The notes: generated by a model from the letters alone, not told the origin. DNA of 64,000 bases from Thermacetogenium sp. UBA4966 (GCA_002397275.1 DHAA01000113.1:5391-69390); one strand, 5' to 3'. Shown: positions 1 through 9,532, counted from the first letter of the stretch. A program made the numbers and translations.

Positions 1-456
1 TTTCAGGCCGGAGCGGAATCAGCACTGCAGTTTTATAATACTGTGAACAGCGGGCTTAACCTGCTCCCGGGGATCGGGGAGCTGGGAAGCTGGCTGCATG
101 CCTCCCTGGAAAAGTTTGTTCTGGATTGCGAGATCGCCGGTTATGTGCAGAGAATGTGCAGACCGCTGGAGTTCACAGAAGAGAACATGGCCGCGGACCT
201 GATCAAAAAAGTTGGAACCGCCGGCTCCTATATCAGCGAGATGCATACTTTTAAGCATTTCAGGGATGAATTCTATGAGCCATCTGTTTTCCAAAGGACC
301 GTTTATGACAGGTGGGAACAGGAGGGCAGAATAGATTTAAAGGAAAGAGCGAGGAAAAAGGCGCGGGAGCTGCTGGAGAATTATGAAAAGCCGGACATCG
401 ATCCGCAGCTGGAAAAAGATCTGGAGAAGTTTGTGGAGAGGCGTTTGGGAGATTGA
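1..456 (+). CDS. MttB-family (trimethylamine methyltransferase-like) protein, C-terminal part
   Basis: The reading frame is open from the first base, so the gene starts outside the window; about 151 codons are visible. The stretch GSYISEMHTFKHFRDEFYEP and the following Arg/Lys-rich helix match the C-terminal ends of the two complete MttB-like proteins at 16242 and 18000 (HTFNHMKEE, HTANHFREE). Family members move a methyl group from a quaternary or tertiary amine to a cognate corrinoid protein. No in-frame TAG is seen in this part. The substrate cannot be told from a fragment. Confidence 0.85.
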   Translation, partial: FQAGAESALQFYNTVNSGLNLLPGIGELGSWLHASLEKFVLDCEIAGYVQRMCRPLEFTEENMAADLIKKVGTAGSYISEMHTFKHFRDEFYEPSVFQRTVYDRWEQEGRIDLKERARKKARELLENYEKPDIDPQLEKDLEKFVERRLGD

Positions 457-527
457 TCATTTAGTGGTTGAAAAAGAATCGCTGCTTTAGTATACTGTAG
501 CTAGAGACTCATAGTTATGAGACATGA

Positions 528-571
528 GGGAGTAAGCGCAGATGGTTTGCGGCGTGTATTCCCTTTTTGTT
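528..571 (+). terminator. Terminator-like hairpin 1 of a tandem pair
   Basis: GGGAGTA (528-534) pairs with TATTCCC (557-563), with an inner CGCA/TGCG helix, followed by TTTTTGTTTT. It could end the mttB transcript or act as an attenuator before hutH. A second, similar hairpin follows at 601. Confidence 0.6.
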
Positions 572-600
572 TTGCGGCTGCTCACAGTCATGAGTTATGA

Positions 601-644
601 GGGAGCGGAAGGCGCGTTTTGTGCGCCTCTGCTCCCTTTTCTTT
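601..644 (+). terminator. Terminator-like hairpin 2 of a tandem pair
   Basis: GGGAGC (601-606) pairs with GCTCCC (631-636), with inner GGCGC (611-615) / GCGCC (623-627), followed by TTTTCTTT. The sequence just before it (tcatgagttatgaggga) resembles the one before hairpin 1, so the two look like a duplicated unit. Confidence 0.6.
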
Positions 645-682
645 AAAACAATATTCTTAGCACTCTTAGGAGGTTTACCGCA

Positions 683-2236
683 ATGATCGAAATGGAGACA
701 GCTCTCAAGGACACAATTTTTATAGACGGCGAGCACCTGACGCTGGAACAGGTTTGCGCGGCGGCCAGGGATAAGGCCGCTGTAAAGCTGCATCTGTCGG
801 GAAAAGAAAAGCTGCTCAGATCGAGGAAGGTTGTGGAGAAGATTATTTCCGGCGGGGATGTTGCTTATGGGATCACTACCGGTTTCGGCAAGTTCAGCGA
901 TGTCTCCATTTCTCAGGAAGACTGTGATACGCTGCAAAGAAACATCATCATCAGCCATTCCTGCGGGGTAGGGGAACCCCTTCCCCAGGATGTTGTACGG
1001 GCGATGATGCTGCTGCGCGCCAATTCGCTGGTCAAGGGTTACTCCGGCGTTCGGCTTGAGCTGGTGGAACTCCTGTTGAATATGCTGAACAGCGGTATTC
1101 ATCCGGTGGTTCCCTGCAAGGGCTCGGTTGGCGCCAGCGGTGATCTGATCCCCCTCTCCCACATCGCTCTGTCCATGATCGGGTTGAGTGATGCCGAATA
1201 TAAGGGCAGGAGAATCCCTTCCCAAGAGGCTCTGCAGAAGGCAGGGCTGAGCCCGATCTCCCTTACTGCCAAAGAGGGGCTGGCTCTGATCAACGGCACC
1301 CAGTATATGAGCGCTCTCGGGGCTCTGGCGGTCTGCGATGCGCTGCAGCTTTTCAAGGGGGCGTCTATCGCCGCGGCCATGACCTTTGAAGCCCTGGAGG
1401 GCATAACGGATGCCTTTGACCCCAGGGTGCATGAAGTTCGTCCTCACCAGGGGCAGAAGTTCTGCGCCCGGCTGATGCTGAGGCTTTTGCAGGGAAGCGA
1501 ACTGCTGGAAAAAAAGAGGCGTAAAAGGGTTCAGGACGCCTACACCCTGAGGTGCATCCCTCAGGTGCACGGGGCTTCTCTTGATGCCCTCAATTATGTG
1601 AAAGGCGTTTTGGAAATAGAGATCAACTCCGCAACGGACAACCCGCTCATCTTCCCGGATGGGGGAGACGTGATCAGCGGAGGGAATTTTCACGGGCAGC
1701 CTTTGGCTTTAGCTCTGGACTTTCTGGCGATAGCTGTCTCCGAACTGGGCAGTATCTCTGAGCGGCGCACCGAGAGATTGGTCAACCCGTCACTTAACGG
1801 CGATCTGCCTCCCTTCCTGACCAGAAACGGGGGGCTCAACTCCGGGCTGATGCTGCTTCAGTATGCCGCGGCGGCCCTGGTTTCTGAGAATAAGGTCCTC
1901 TCTCACCCGGCCAGTGTGGATTCTATTCCCACATCGGGCAACCAGGAGGACCATGTCAGCATGGGGTCTATAGCCGCCCACAAAGTTCGAACTGTCGTGG
2001 AGAATGTTTCCTGGGTTATCGCGGCGGAGATGCTGGCCGCGGGCCGCGCCCTGGGATTCGTTTCCCATAAGGCCGGGCGGGGAACCGAAACCGCCCGCCG
2101 CTTGATTGAGGAAAGAGTCCCCTTTCAAGATGGCGACCAAATTCTATATGAGGAGCTCAATCAGGTATATGATCTGCTGCGCTCCGGGTTGATCGCGGAG
2201 GAGGTAGAAAAAGCTGTGGGGGGAAGGCTCTGTTGA
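683..2236 (+). CDS. hutH: Histidine ammonia-lyase
   Basis: 517 aa, the usual length. It catalyses the first step of histidine degradation, L-histidine to trans-urocanate plus ammonia, in the cytoplasm. The Ala151-Ser152-Gly153 triad, inside GSVGASGDL, forms the MIO electrophile of this family; the GITTGFGKF motif lies near residue 64. The start ATG at 683 has TAGGAGGT at 667-674, 8 nt upstream; an ATG at 692 is too far from it. It opens an operon that continues with hutI and the formimino-THF genes. The family also includes phenylalanine and tyrosine ammonia-lyases, but the neighbours settle the call. Confidence 0.96.
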   Translation: MIEMETALKDTIFIDGEHLTLEQVCAAARDKAAVKLHLSGKEKLLRSRKVVEKIISGGDVAYGITTGFGKFSDVSISQEDCDTLQRNIIISHSCGVGEPLPQDVVRAMMLLRANSLVKGYSGVRLELVELLLNMLNSGIHPVVPCKGSVGASGDLIPLSHIALSMIGLSDAEYKGRRIPSQEALQKAGLSPISLTAKEGLALINGTQYMSALGALAVCDALQLFKGASIAAAMTFEALEGITDAFDPRVHEVRPHQGQKFCARLMLRLLQGSELLEKKRRKRVQDAYTLRCIPQVHGASLDALNYVKGVLEIEINSATDNPLIFPDGGDVISGGNFHGQPLALALDFLAIAVSELGSISERRTERLVNPSLNGDLPPFLTRNGGLNSGLMLLQYAAAALVSENKVLSHPASVDSIPTSGNQEDHVSMGSIAAHKVRTVVENVSWVIAAEMLAAGRALGFVSHKAGRGTETARRLIEERVPFQDGDQILYEELNQVYDLLRSGLIAEEVEKAVGGRLC

Positions 2237-2316
2237 ACTGCCCGGCCTGCGGCGCCAGAATTTCCGCAGCAGTGAATCAGGTTTGCATGTGTGTTTTAGT
2301 GAAGGGAGTTTTATAG
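2233..2316 (+). CDS. Possible 27-residue CPxCG mini-protein between hutH and hutI
   Basis: A TTG at 2233 overlaps the hutH stop codon (TTGA), is preceded by a G-rich stretch (ggggggaagg, 2218-2228), and opens a frame that ends exactly one base before the hutI ATG. The product would begin NCPACGARIS and contain four Cys, like a tiny zinc-ribbon. It may be only a spacer that happens to be open; no homologue is recognised. Confidence 0.2.
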   Translation: MNCPACGARISAAVNQVCMCVLVKGVL

Positions 2317-3597
2317 ATGGCAAAAAAAATTGAGGCCGATTTTCTACTAATAAACGCCGGGCAGCTAATTACCGCGGGGGGGAATTCCGATCACCCCAAG
2401 CGAGGCGATCAGCTGGCGGAGATCGGATTGATCAACGATGGCGCCGTCGCGGCCAGGGATGGCGTGATCGTCGCTGTGGGACCCACATCAGACCTTCGGC
2501 AAAGTGTGGAGCTGATGGAGGGCGCGCTGCTCATCCGTGCCCGGGGGAAAGTAGTTTTGCCCGGTCTGGTGGACCCTCACACTCACCTTGTCTTTGCCGG
2601 TTCCCGGGAGCATGAACTGGAAATGAAGATCCAGGGGGCGTCCTATCTGGAGATCCTGGCCCGCGGCGGGGGGATCCTGGACACTGTACGCTCTACCAGA
2701 GCTGCCGAACATGAAGAACTGATCAGGATCGGGCGCGAATACCTGGACGAGATGCTGGCCCAGGGGACCACAACTATAGAAGCTAAAAGCGGCTACGGCC
2801 TGACCCTGCGTGACGAGGTGAAGATGCTGGATGTGATCAGGGCCCTGCAAGAGACGCACCCTGTGGACATCCAGCCCACCTTTCTGGGAGCGCATGCCGT
2901 TCCGGAGGAATATAAAGAGGACGCCGATGGTTTTGTAGAACTGGTTGCGCGGGAGATGCTTCCGGCCGTTTCCTCTCTAGGCCTGGCCAGGTTCTGCGAC
3001 GTTTTCTGTGAAGAGGGGGTTTTTTCGGTGGCTCAAACCCGCAGGATCCTCACAGAGGCAAAAAGGCTTGGCTTTGAACTGAAGATCCATGCGGATGAGA
3101 TGGCCCCCCTGGGAGGGGCGGAACTGGCCGCTGAACTGGGCGCCACCTCTGCCGATCACCTGATGATGATTTCAGATAAGGGGATCGAGATGCTGGCTGC
3201 CTCCGATACTATCGCCGTGCTTTTGCCTGCTACGACCTTCTGTGTGATGGGCGAGCGCTATGCCCCGGCCCGGGAGATGATTGAAAAGGGAGTGGCCGTG
3301 GCCTTATCCACTGATTTCAACCCGGGGAGCAGCCCGGTCAACTCATTGCAGATCGTGATGGGGATCGCCTGCCGCTGCCTGAAAATGACCCCGGCGGAGG
3401 TTATCTCCGCGGTGACGATCAATGCCGCTCATGCCATGGGGAGCGCCGCCAGTGTGGGGAGCATTGAGGTGGGCAAAAAGGCTGATCTGGTTATTTTTGA
3501 TGCGTATGATTACAGATATTTGATGTACCGCTTCGGAACGAACCTTGTTGATCAAGTAGTTAAATGCGGACGAATAGTAGCAGGAGGGCAGTGCTGA
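2317..3597 (+). CDS. hutI: Imidazolonepropionase
   Basis: 426 aa. It hydrolyses 4-imidazolone-5-propionate to N-formimino-L-glutamate, the third hut step. It is a metal-dependent amidohydrolase: the HxH motif lies in VDPHTHLVFAGSREHE near residue 87, further metal ligands in KIHADEM and in the late Asp of STDFNPGSSP. The ATG at 2317 follows GAAGGGAG (2301-2308). The stop TGA at 3595-3597 overlaps the ATG of the next gene by one base, so translation is probably coupled. Confidence 0.95.
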   Translation: MAKKIEADFLLINAGQLITAGGNSDHPKRGDQLAEIGLINDGAVAARDGVIVAVGPTSDLRQSVELMEGALLIRARGKVVLPGLVDPHTHLVFAGSREHELEMKIQGASYLEILARGGGILDTVRSTRAAEHEELIRIGREYLDEMLAQGTTTIEAKSGYGLTLRDEVKMLDVIRALQETHPVDIQPTFLGAHAVPEEYKEDADGFVELVAREMLPAVSSLGLARFCDVFCEEGVFSVAQTRRILTEAKRLGFELKIHADEMAPLGGAELAAELGATSADHLMMISDKGIEMLAASDTIAVLLPATTFCVMGERYAPAREMIEKGVAVALSTDFNPGSSPVNSLQIVMGIACRCLKMTPAEVISAVTINAAHAMGSAASVGSIEVGKKADLVIFDAYDYRYLMYRFGTNLVDQVVKCGRIVAGGQC

Positions 3598-4484
3598 TGA
3601 AAATTGTGGAATGTGTGCCTAATTTCAGCGAGGGGCGCCGCAGGGATGTGGTGGAACAGATTTTGGACGCCATTCGCCGCACGGCGGGAGTTAAACTCCT
3701 GGATTCGTCGTCAGATGCCAGTCATAACCGGACGGTGGCCACCTTTGTCGGGGACCCGCAAGGGGTAAAAGAGGCAGCCCTGGCGGCCGCGGAAATGGCG
3801 GCGTCTTTGATCGATATGGAGAAGCATCATGGAGAGCACCCCCGCATCGGCGCCGCGGATGTGATCCCCCTTATTCCGATCAGCGGCGTGACCATGGATG
3901 AATGCGTAGAGCTCGCCCGGGAACTGGGGCAGGAGATCGGGGAGAAGCTGTCTATTCCCGTTTTTCTCTATGAAGAGGCAGCGGCAAAGCCTGAACGCAG
4001 GAACCTGGCCGCGGTGCGCCGCGGTGAATATGAAGGCCTCAAAGATGCGATCAGCCTGCCGGAGAGGCGCCCGGACTTTGGACCCGCGCGTATGCACCCC
4101 AGGGCAGGCGCCGCGGCGGTAGGAGCGCGGCATCCCTTGGTGGCTTATAACATCAATCTGAACACAGGTGATCTGCGGGTGGCCAAAGCGATAGCCAAAA
4201 GCATCAGGGGGAGCAGCGGCGGTTATCCCAGCATCAAGGCCCTGGGCGTTCTCATTGAGGAAACAGGCGCGGCCCAGGTAACGATCAATGTCTGCAACTT
4301 CAGGGATGTTTCCCTGCCCAGGGTTTTCGAAACGGTGAAAAGCGAGGCCGAGCGTTATGGCGTGAGCATCAAAAGCAGCGAGATCGTGGGGCTGACCCCT
4401 ATGGAAGCCCTGCTGGATGCGGCTGTCTTTTACCTGCGGCTCGACGGCTTCCAGCCGGATCAGGTATTGGAGAAGAGACTGTGA
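3597..4484 (+). CDS. ftcD: Glutamate formimidoyltransferase
   Basis: 295 aa. It transfers the formimino group of formiminoglutamate to tetrahydrofolate, giving glutamate and 5-formimino-THF. It starts with the family hallmark MKIVECVPNFSEGR; the HHGEHPRIGAADVIP stretch contains the catalytic His region. An upstream in-frame start is possible, but the ATG at 3597 fits the family N-terminus and has AGGAGGG at 3582-3588. It corresponds to the N-terminal half of the fused mammalian FTCD. This route keeps the one-carbon unit on folate instead of releasing formamide or formate. Confidence 0.94.
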   Translation: MKIVECVPNFSEGRRRDVVEQILDAIRRTAGVKLLDSSSDASHNRTVATFVGDPQGVKEAALAAAEMAASLIDMEKHHGEHPRIGAADVIPLIPISGVTMDECVELARELGQEIGEKLSIPVFLYEEAAAKPERRNLAAVRRGEYEGLKDAISLPERRPDFGPARMHPRAGAAAVGARHPLVAYNINLNTGDLRVAKAIAKSIRGSSGGYPSIKALGVLIEETGAAQVTINVCNFRDVSLPRVFETVKSEAERYGVSIKSSEIVGLTPMEALLDAAVFYLRLDGFQPDQVLEKRL

Positions 4485-4504
4485 GTACTGAGGAGGTTCC
4501 GGTA

Positions 4505-5110
4505 ATGTTGATGGATATGACTGTCAAAGATTTCTTAGCAGAATTGGCCTCAGAATCCCCTGCCCCCGGGGGCGGGAGTGTTTCCGCGTTAGCCGGGAGT
4601 CTTGCCGCCGCTCTGCTCTCCATGGTGGCCAACCTCTCCGCGGGAGTAGGGGATGCGGAGGCTGTCTTGAAAAAGTCGGCGGCGCTGAAGGTTTCCCTGG
4701 AAAGGGATGTAGATGCCGATACCGAGGCTTTTAACAGAGTAATGGGCGCCTACCGTCTCCCGAAACAAACAGATGGGCAAAAGGAAAAACGAGCTCAGGC
4801 TATTCAGCAGGCTCTGCAGGATGCGGCGCTGCATCCCCTGAAAGTCGCCCGGCGGTGCCTGGATGTGATGAAGCTTTGCCGCTGGGCCGTAACCTCCGGA
4901 AATCCCCATGCTTTAAGCGACGCGGGCGTAGCCTCCTTGATGGCGCAATCCGGGATCAGAGGAGCGCTGTACAATGTAGAGATCAATTTAAAAAGCATCA
5001 AAGACGCAGAATTCAAAGCTGAGATGGAGAGGGAGAGGGAACAGATCCTCAAAGAGGCCCGTGCGCTTGAAGAGGATATCGAAGAGTTTCTAGAAAGCCG
5101 TTTATCATGA
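4505..5110 (+). CDS. fchA: Formimidoyltetrahydrofolate cyclodeaminase
   Basis: 201 aa from the ATG at 4505, which has AGGAGGT 7 nt upstream; a GTG at 4481 overlapping the previous stop is in frame but has no site. The protein converts 5-formimino-THF to 5,10-methenyl-THF plus ammonia. SPAPGGGSVSALAGSLAAAL near the N-terminus is the family signature, and the rest is the expected all-helical fold. Together with ftcD it feeds methenyl-THF into the folate pool, which in an acetogen-like organism links to formate or the methyl branch. Confidence 0.93.
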   Translation: MLMDMTVKDFLAELASESPAPGGGSVSALAGSLAAALLSMVANLSAGVGDAEAVLKKSAALKVSLERDVDADTEAFNRVMGAYRLPKQTDGQKEKRAQAIQQALQDAALHPLKVARRCLDVMKLCRWAVTSGNPHALSDAGVASLMAQSGIRGALYNVEINLKSIKDAEFKAEMEREREQILKEARALEEDIEEFLESRLS

Positions 5111-5301
5111 ACTGTGTTCGCCTGATCGGCCCGGCATTCATTGTCATTGAGACTGAGGCGCCGGGTTGATGCCGTAAACCGTTATACAGTCAAATGGCGC
5201 CGGATGCCGGATAACTCTTAGAATTAAGAACATGCTGCAAAAGGAGTTTCGTCGAATATAGTCGAATTTAAGCATATCTCCATTTTTGGGGGGTGTGTAA
5301 G

Positions 5302-6741
5302 ATGCAAAAGAAAAAACTAGAGCCGCTTGAAGAGCGTTTGGCCTTGCTGGAAAATGTTCTGGATACTATTTATGAAGGCGTTATCGTCACAGACACCGAG
5401 GGTAAGATAGTTTTCTTTAACAGCGCTCTGGAGAGTATGGAGGGTTTAAAAAAGAGCGAGGTGCTGGGGCGCTATCTTTCAGATGTATACAAAGTTTCGC
5501 CGGAAAAAAATGACCACCGCCAGGTGCTCAAATCAGGAAAACCATATAAAGAGCAGTCGATAACATATTTTACCACTAAAGGCGAAGAGATCAATCTTGT
5601 GGCCGGCTTTTATCCGGTCAGTCATCAAGGGCAGGTTATCGGAGCTTTTTCGCTATGCCGTGACTTTACCAGGATCAAAGAGCTGCTCACTAAAAACATG
5701 AATCTGCAGAGGCAGGTTCAGCTGAAGAGGGACGGTGCAGAGCGCTTAAACAATGGAACCCGCTACGAACTTGAGGATTTTATCTATGCCAGCGAACAGA
5801 TTGAAAGGCTGATCAATCAAGCACAGAAAGCGGCCTTGACCGATTTTCCGGTCCTGGTTTATGGAGAAACCGGGACGGGAAAGGAGATACTGGCGCAGGG
5901 AATACACAATGCCAGCATCCGGCGGGAGGAGCCCTTCATCGGGATCAACTGTGCGGCGATCCCGGAAACGCTGTTGGAGAGCACCCTCTTCGGCACAGTG
6001 AAAGGGGCCTTTACAGGCGCTGTCGACAGCCCGGGGTTATTTCAGCAAGTGGGCAAAGGTACGCTGTTTCTCGATGAGATCAATTCCATGCCCCTCACGC
6101 TGCAGGCTAAACTGCTCAGGGTTCTGCAGGAAAGAAGATACCTGCGGGTGGGGTGTACCAGGGAACTCCCTTTGGAATGCCGGATCATGACCTCGACGAA
6201 TATCGACCCTTATCAGTGTATTGAAGAGGGGACCCTGAGAGAGGACATCTATTACCGTTTTGCGGTTTTTACACTGTGCATACCGCCTTTAAGAGAGCGC
6301 GTAGAGGATATTGAAGAGCTTGTCAATCACTTTATTAAAAATTTCTGCAGGCTTTATGGACAGCGTGATGTGCGGCTGGACTCCGAACTGAAACAGGCTT
6401 TTCTAGGTTACAAGTGGCCGGGCAATGTCAGGGAATTGCAGCATGTGGTAGAGAGCAGCCTGGTCATGCTGAACCCCGGTCAAAGTGAGATCACCTTTGA
6501 ACACTTACCATCGTTTATCCGTCACAAATTTAAACAGCAAAAAGCTCACCTTACGCTAAAGTACACAGCGCAGAAGGATACGAAGACTTTGAACCAGATC
6601 ATCAGAGACACGGAAAAACAGGTTATTGTGGATGTGCTGAGCAGCCATGGGGGGAATATCACCAGGGCTGCCGAGTCACTGGGGATTGTGCGGCAGAATC
6701 TCCAGTACCGCATGCGCAAACTGGGGATCAGCTCCCAGTAA
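5302..6741 (+). CDS. Sigma-54-dependent transcriptional activator with PAS domain
   Basis: 479 aa. Domains in order: short N-terminal coil, PAS sensor (about residues 12-120, NVLDTIYEGVIVTDTEGKI), AAA+ domain with Walker A GETGTGKE (188-195), the sigma-54-contacting GAFTGA loop (235-240) and Walker B GTLFLDEIN, and a C-terminal Fis-type helix-turn-helix (NITRAAESLGIVRQNLQYRM). The ATG at 5302 follows GGGGGGTG; a GTG at 5293 would lie inside that site. It lies between fchA and hutU, yet I see no -24/-12 promoter in the hut operon. The three sigma-54 promoters in the window lie before the mttB and corrinoid genes, so those are candidate targets. The PAS ligand is unknown. Confidence 0.93.
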   Translation: MQKKKLEPLEERLALLENVLDTIYEGVIVTDTEGKIVFFNSALESMEGLKKSEVLGRYLSDVYKVSPEKNDHRQVLKSGKPYKEQSITYFTTKGEEINLVAGFYPVSHQGQVIGAFSLCRDFTRIKELLTKNMNLQRQVQLKRDGAERLNNGTRYELEDFIYASEQIERLINQAQKAALTDFPVLVYGETGTGKEILAQGIHNASIRREEPFIGINCAAIPETLLESTLFGTVKGAFTGAVDSPGLFQQVGKGTLFLDEINSMPLTLQAKLLRVLQERRYLRVGCTRELPLECRIMTSTNIDPYQCIEEGTLREDIYYRFAVFTLCIPPLRERVEDIEELVNHFIKNFCRLYGQRDVRLDSELKQAFLGYKWPGNVRELQHVVESSLVMLNPGQSEITFEHLPSFIRHKFKQQKAHLTLKYTAQKDTKTLNQIIRDTEKQVIVDVLSSHGGNITRAAESLGIVRQNLQYRMRKLGISSQ

Positions 6742-6791
6742 ACATATCTTTTACCAGTAATTGCAGCTATGGGGAGGAGAGGAAAGAAGAG

Positions 6792-8843
6792 ATGTTTACG
6801 AATCTTGAGATAGCAGACGCCATGACGATCAAACTGAGTGATCAGCTGCCGGAGGCGCCGGAGTTTCAACCGGGTATTCGCCGGGCGCCGGACAGGGGCT
6901 TCCACTTGTCCAGACATCAGGCCAAAATTGCCTTAAAAAACGCACTACGTTATGTTCCGCAGGAACTTCATGAGAAGCTCGCCCCTGAATTTTTGAATGA
7001 ACTGCTCACCAGGGGGCGTATTTACGCCTACCGCTACCGCCCGCAAGGGAGGATTTACGCTAAATCCATAGATGAATACAAAGGCGCCTGTATTGAGGGC
7101 AGGGCGTTTCAGGTGATGATCGACAACAACCTGGACTTCGAAGTGGCCCTCTACCCTTACGAACTGGTCACTTATGGGGAGACGGGGAGCGTCTGTCAGA
7201 ACTGGCTGCAGTACCGGCTGATCAAAAAGTACCTGGAGGTGTTGACCGACCGCCAGACACTGGTGGTCATGTCCGGGCATCCCCTGGGGCTTTTCCCGTC
7301 CAGGCCGGAAGCACCGCGGGTGATCATCACCAATGCCTTGATGGTGGGGATGTTCGACAATCCCCATGACTGGGAGATCGCAGAAGAGATGGGAGTGGCC
7401 AACTACGGCCAGATGACCGCTGGCGGGTGGATGTATATCGGGCCGCAGGGAATCGTCCACGGCACCTTTAACACGCTGCTCAACGCCGGGCGGCTGAAGC
7501 TGGGGATTCCCCATGACCGCGACCTGCGGGGACACCTCTTTGTTTCCTCAGGCCTCGGGGGTATGAGCGGCGCCCAGCCCAAGGCTGTGGAGATCGCCGG
7601 GGGGGTCGGCATCATCGCTGAAGTCGATTATTCTCGGATCAAGACGAGGCATGACCAGGGCTGGGTAGGCATGGTTTCAGACGACCTGGAGGAGATTTTT
7701 AGAACAGCCGGCGAGTATCTCCGCAAAAAGGAATCGATCTCCATCGCCTATCACGGCAATATCGTCGACCTGCTGGAGTATGCGGTGGAGAAGAACATTC
7801 ATATCGATCTGCTGACGGATCAGACCTCCTGCCATGCTGTTTATGAAGGGGGCTACTGCCCGCAGGGGATTACCTTTGAGGAAAGAACGAGGCTGCTGGC
7901 AGAGGACCGGGAGAGGTTTAATCAACTGGTCGACCGCACTTTACAGCGCCACTTTTCACTGATCAAAACCCTTACAGAACGGGGAGTCTACTTTTTCGAT
8001 TACGGCAACTCCTTTATGAAAGCGGTGTTTGACGCCGGAGTAAAGGAGATCTCCAAAAACGGCATAGATGAAAAAGACGGCTTTATCTGGCCTTCTTATG
8101 TGGAGGATATCATGGGGCCGATGCTCTTCGACTACGGATACGGCCCTTTTCGCTGGGTCTGCCTGAGCGGCAGGCATGAGGACCTGGTTAAAACAGACCA
8201 TGCCGCCATGGAATGCATCGACCCCCATCGCCGCGGCCAGGACCGGGATAACTACATCTGGATCCGGGACGCCGAAAAAAATGAGCTGGTCGTGGGGTCT
8301 GAGGCGCGTATCCTTTACCAGGATGCGGAGGGCAGGATCAGGATTGCCCTCAAGTTCAATGAAATGGTGCGCAACCGCGAGATCGGCCCGGTGATGCTCG
8401 GCCGCGACCATCATGATGTCAGCGGCACAGATTCGCCCTTTAGAGAGACTGCCAACATCAAGGACGGCAGCAATGTGATGGCCGATATGGCCGTCCACTG
8501 CTTCGCCGGCAACGCCGCCCGGGGGATGAGCCTCATCGCCTTGCATAACGGGGGCGGAGTCGGTATCGGCAAATCGATCAACGGTGGTTTCGGTCTGGTT
8601 TTGGATGGCAGCGCAAGGGTTGACGCCATCATCAAATCCGCTCTGCTCTGGGATGTGATGGGAGGTGTGGCCAGGCGTTCCTGGGCCAGAAATGAGAATT
8701 CCGTCGCCACAAGTATGGAGTTTAACAGGAACCGCCGGGGGGATGCTCAGATCACCATTCCTTACCTGGCAGATGAAGAACTGGTCGAGAAATTAGTCGG
8801 GGAAGCTGTAGGGAAACAAAACCCTGAGGGGGTAAAATCTTGA
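6792..8843 (+). CDS. hutU: Urocanate hydratase, long form
   Basis: 683 aa, longer than the roughly 555 aa of the common bacterial enzyme and close to the long form of animals and some bacteria. It is NAD+-dependent and converts urocanate to imidazolonepropionate. The GLGGMSGAQPKA motif (around 7551-7590) and the Cys/His region DHHDVSGTDSPFRET are family hallmarks. The ATG at 6792 is preceded by a purine-rich GGGGAGGAGAGG. Its stop TGA (8841-8843) overlaps the TTG start of the transporter permease, which ties transport to histidine breakdown. Confidence 0.95.
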   Translation: MFTNLEIADAMTIKLSDQLPEAPEFQPGIRRAPDRGFHLSRHQAKIALKNALRYVPQELHEKLAPEFLNELLTRGRIYAYRYRPQGRIYAKSIDEYKGACIEGRAFQVMIDNNLDFEVALYPYELVTYGETGSVCQNWLQYRLIKKYLEVLTDRQTLVVMSGHPLGLFPSRPEAPRVIITNALMVGMFDNPHDWEIAEEMGVANYGQMTAGGWMYIGPQGIVHGTFNTLLNAGRLKLGIPHDRDLRGHLFVSSGLGGMSGAQPKAVEIAGGVGIIAEVDYSRIKTRHDQGWVGMVSDDLEEIFRTAGEYLRKKESISIAYHGNIVDLLEYAVEKNIHIDLLTDQTSCHAVYEGGYCPQGITFEERTRLLAEDRERFNQLVDRTLQRHFSLIKTLTERGVYFFDYGNSFMKAVFDAGVKEISKNGIDEKDGFIWPSYVEDIMGPMLFDYGYGPFRWVCLSGRHEDLVKTDHAAMECIDPHRRGQDRDNYIWIRDAEKNELVVGSEARILYQDAEGRIRIALKFNEMVRNREIGPVMLGRDHHDVSGTDSPFRETANIKDGSNVMADMAVHCFAGNAARGMSLIALHNGGGVGIGKSINGGFGLVLDGSARVDAIIKSALLWDVMGGVARRSWARNENSVATSMEFNRNRRGDAQITIPYLADEELVEKLVGEAVGKQNPEGVKS

Positions 8844-9496
8844 GCGATTTACTGAAGTATATGGTGGAAAACGCTTCAATCATTCTGAATTATACCGAAA
8901 CTCATTTTTCTCTGATCTTCAGCGCGGTGATCATCTCGCTGCTGCTCTGGATTCCTGTAGGTATACTCATCTCTCGGAATGAGAAGCTGGCCGGTATAGT
9001 GCTGGGTATCGCCAACACTATCTTTTGCATACCCAGTCTCGCTTTGTTCGCGGTTTTCGTGACGGTTCCCTTTTTAGGGCTGGGGAGATCATCCGCTCTT
9101 CTCGCCCTGGTGCTCTATGCCATGATGCCGATGGTGATCAATGTGTACCAGGGGATTAAAATTGTTGATAAAAATGTGATCGAAGCGGCCAAAGGGATGG
9201 GCATGAATTCCGGGCAGATTCTAAAAGAGATCCAGTTCCCTCTGGCGGTTCCGGTGATGTTCGCCGGCGTCAGGATAACGGTGGTTATGTCGACAGGCAT
9301 TGCCGCTATCGCCGCCTATATCGGTGAGAGGAACCTGGGACGCCTGATTACCGAGGGCTTGACGAGGAATAACATCGAGATGATTCTCACAGGAGCTATA
9401 CTGGTAGCCCTGATCGCTATTTTCTTTGACACCGTGCTGGGAGCCTTTGAGAAGATGCTGGTGCCGAAAGGCCTAAAGATACGCCGCAGTAATTAA
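8840..9496 (+). CDS. opuCB: ABC transporter permease, OpuC/ProW (quaternary amine) type
   Basis: 218 aa, strongly hydrophobic with about five membrane segments. The EAA-type loop EAAKGMGMNSGQILKEIQFP is typical of BPD_transp_1 permeases of the ProW/OpuC group. The TTG start at 8840 overlaps the hutU stop and follows GAGGGGGT. It is one of two similar permeases flanking the ATPase, as in OpuC systems. Relatives include HutXWV, which carries histidine and proline betaine, so the substrate could be histidine instead of an osmoprotectant. Confidence 0.88.
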   Translation: MSDLLKYMVENASIILNYTETHFSLIFSAVIISLLLWIPVGILISRNEKLAGIVLGIANTIFCIPSLALFAVFVTVPFLGLGRSSALLALVLYAMMPMVINVYQGIKIVDKNVIEAAKGMGMNSGQILKEIQFPLAVPVMFAGVRITVVMSTGIAAIAAYIGERNLGRLITEGLTRNNIEMILTGAILVALIAIFFDTVLGAFEKMLVPKGLKIRRSN

Positions 9497-9532
9497 CCGG
9501 ATGCAGAGGACAGAGGACAAGGGGGAAAAAGA

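Noticed and set aside
515..1693. 392-residue frame on the minus strand opposite hutH
   Set aside because: It lies fully antisense to hutH, has no recognisable domain, and its composition (many His, Gln, Arg, Pro) is that of a complementary frame.
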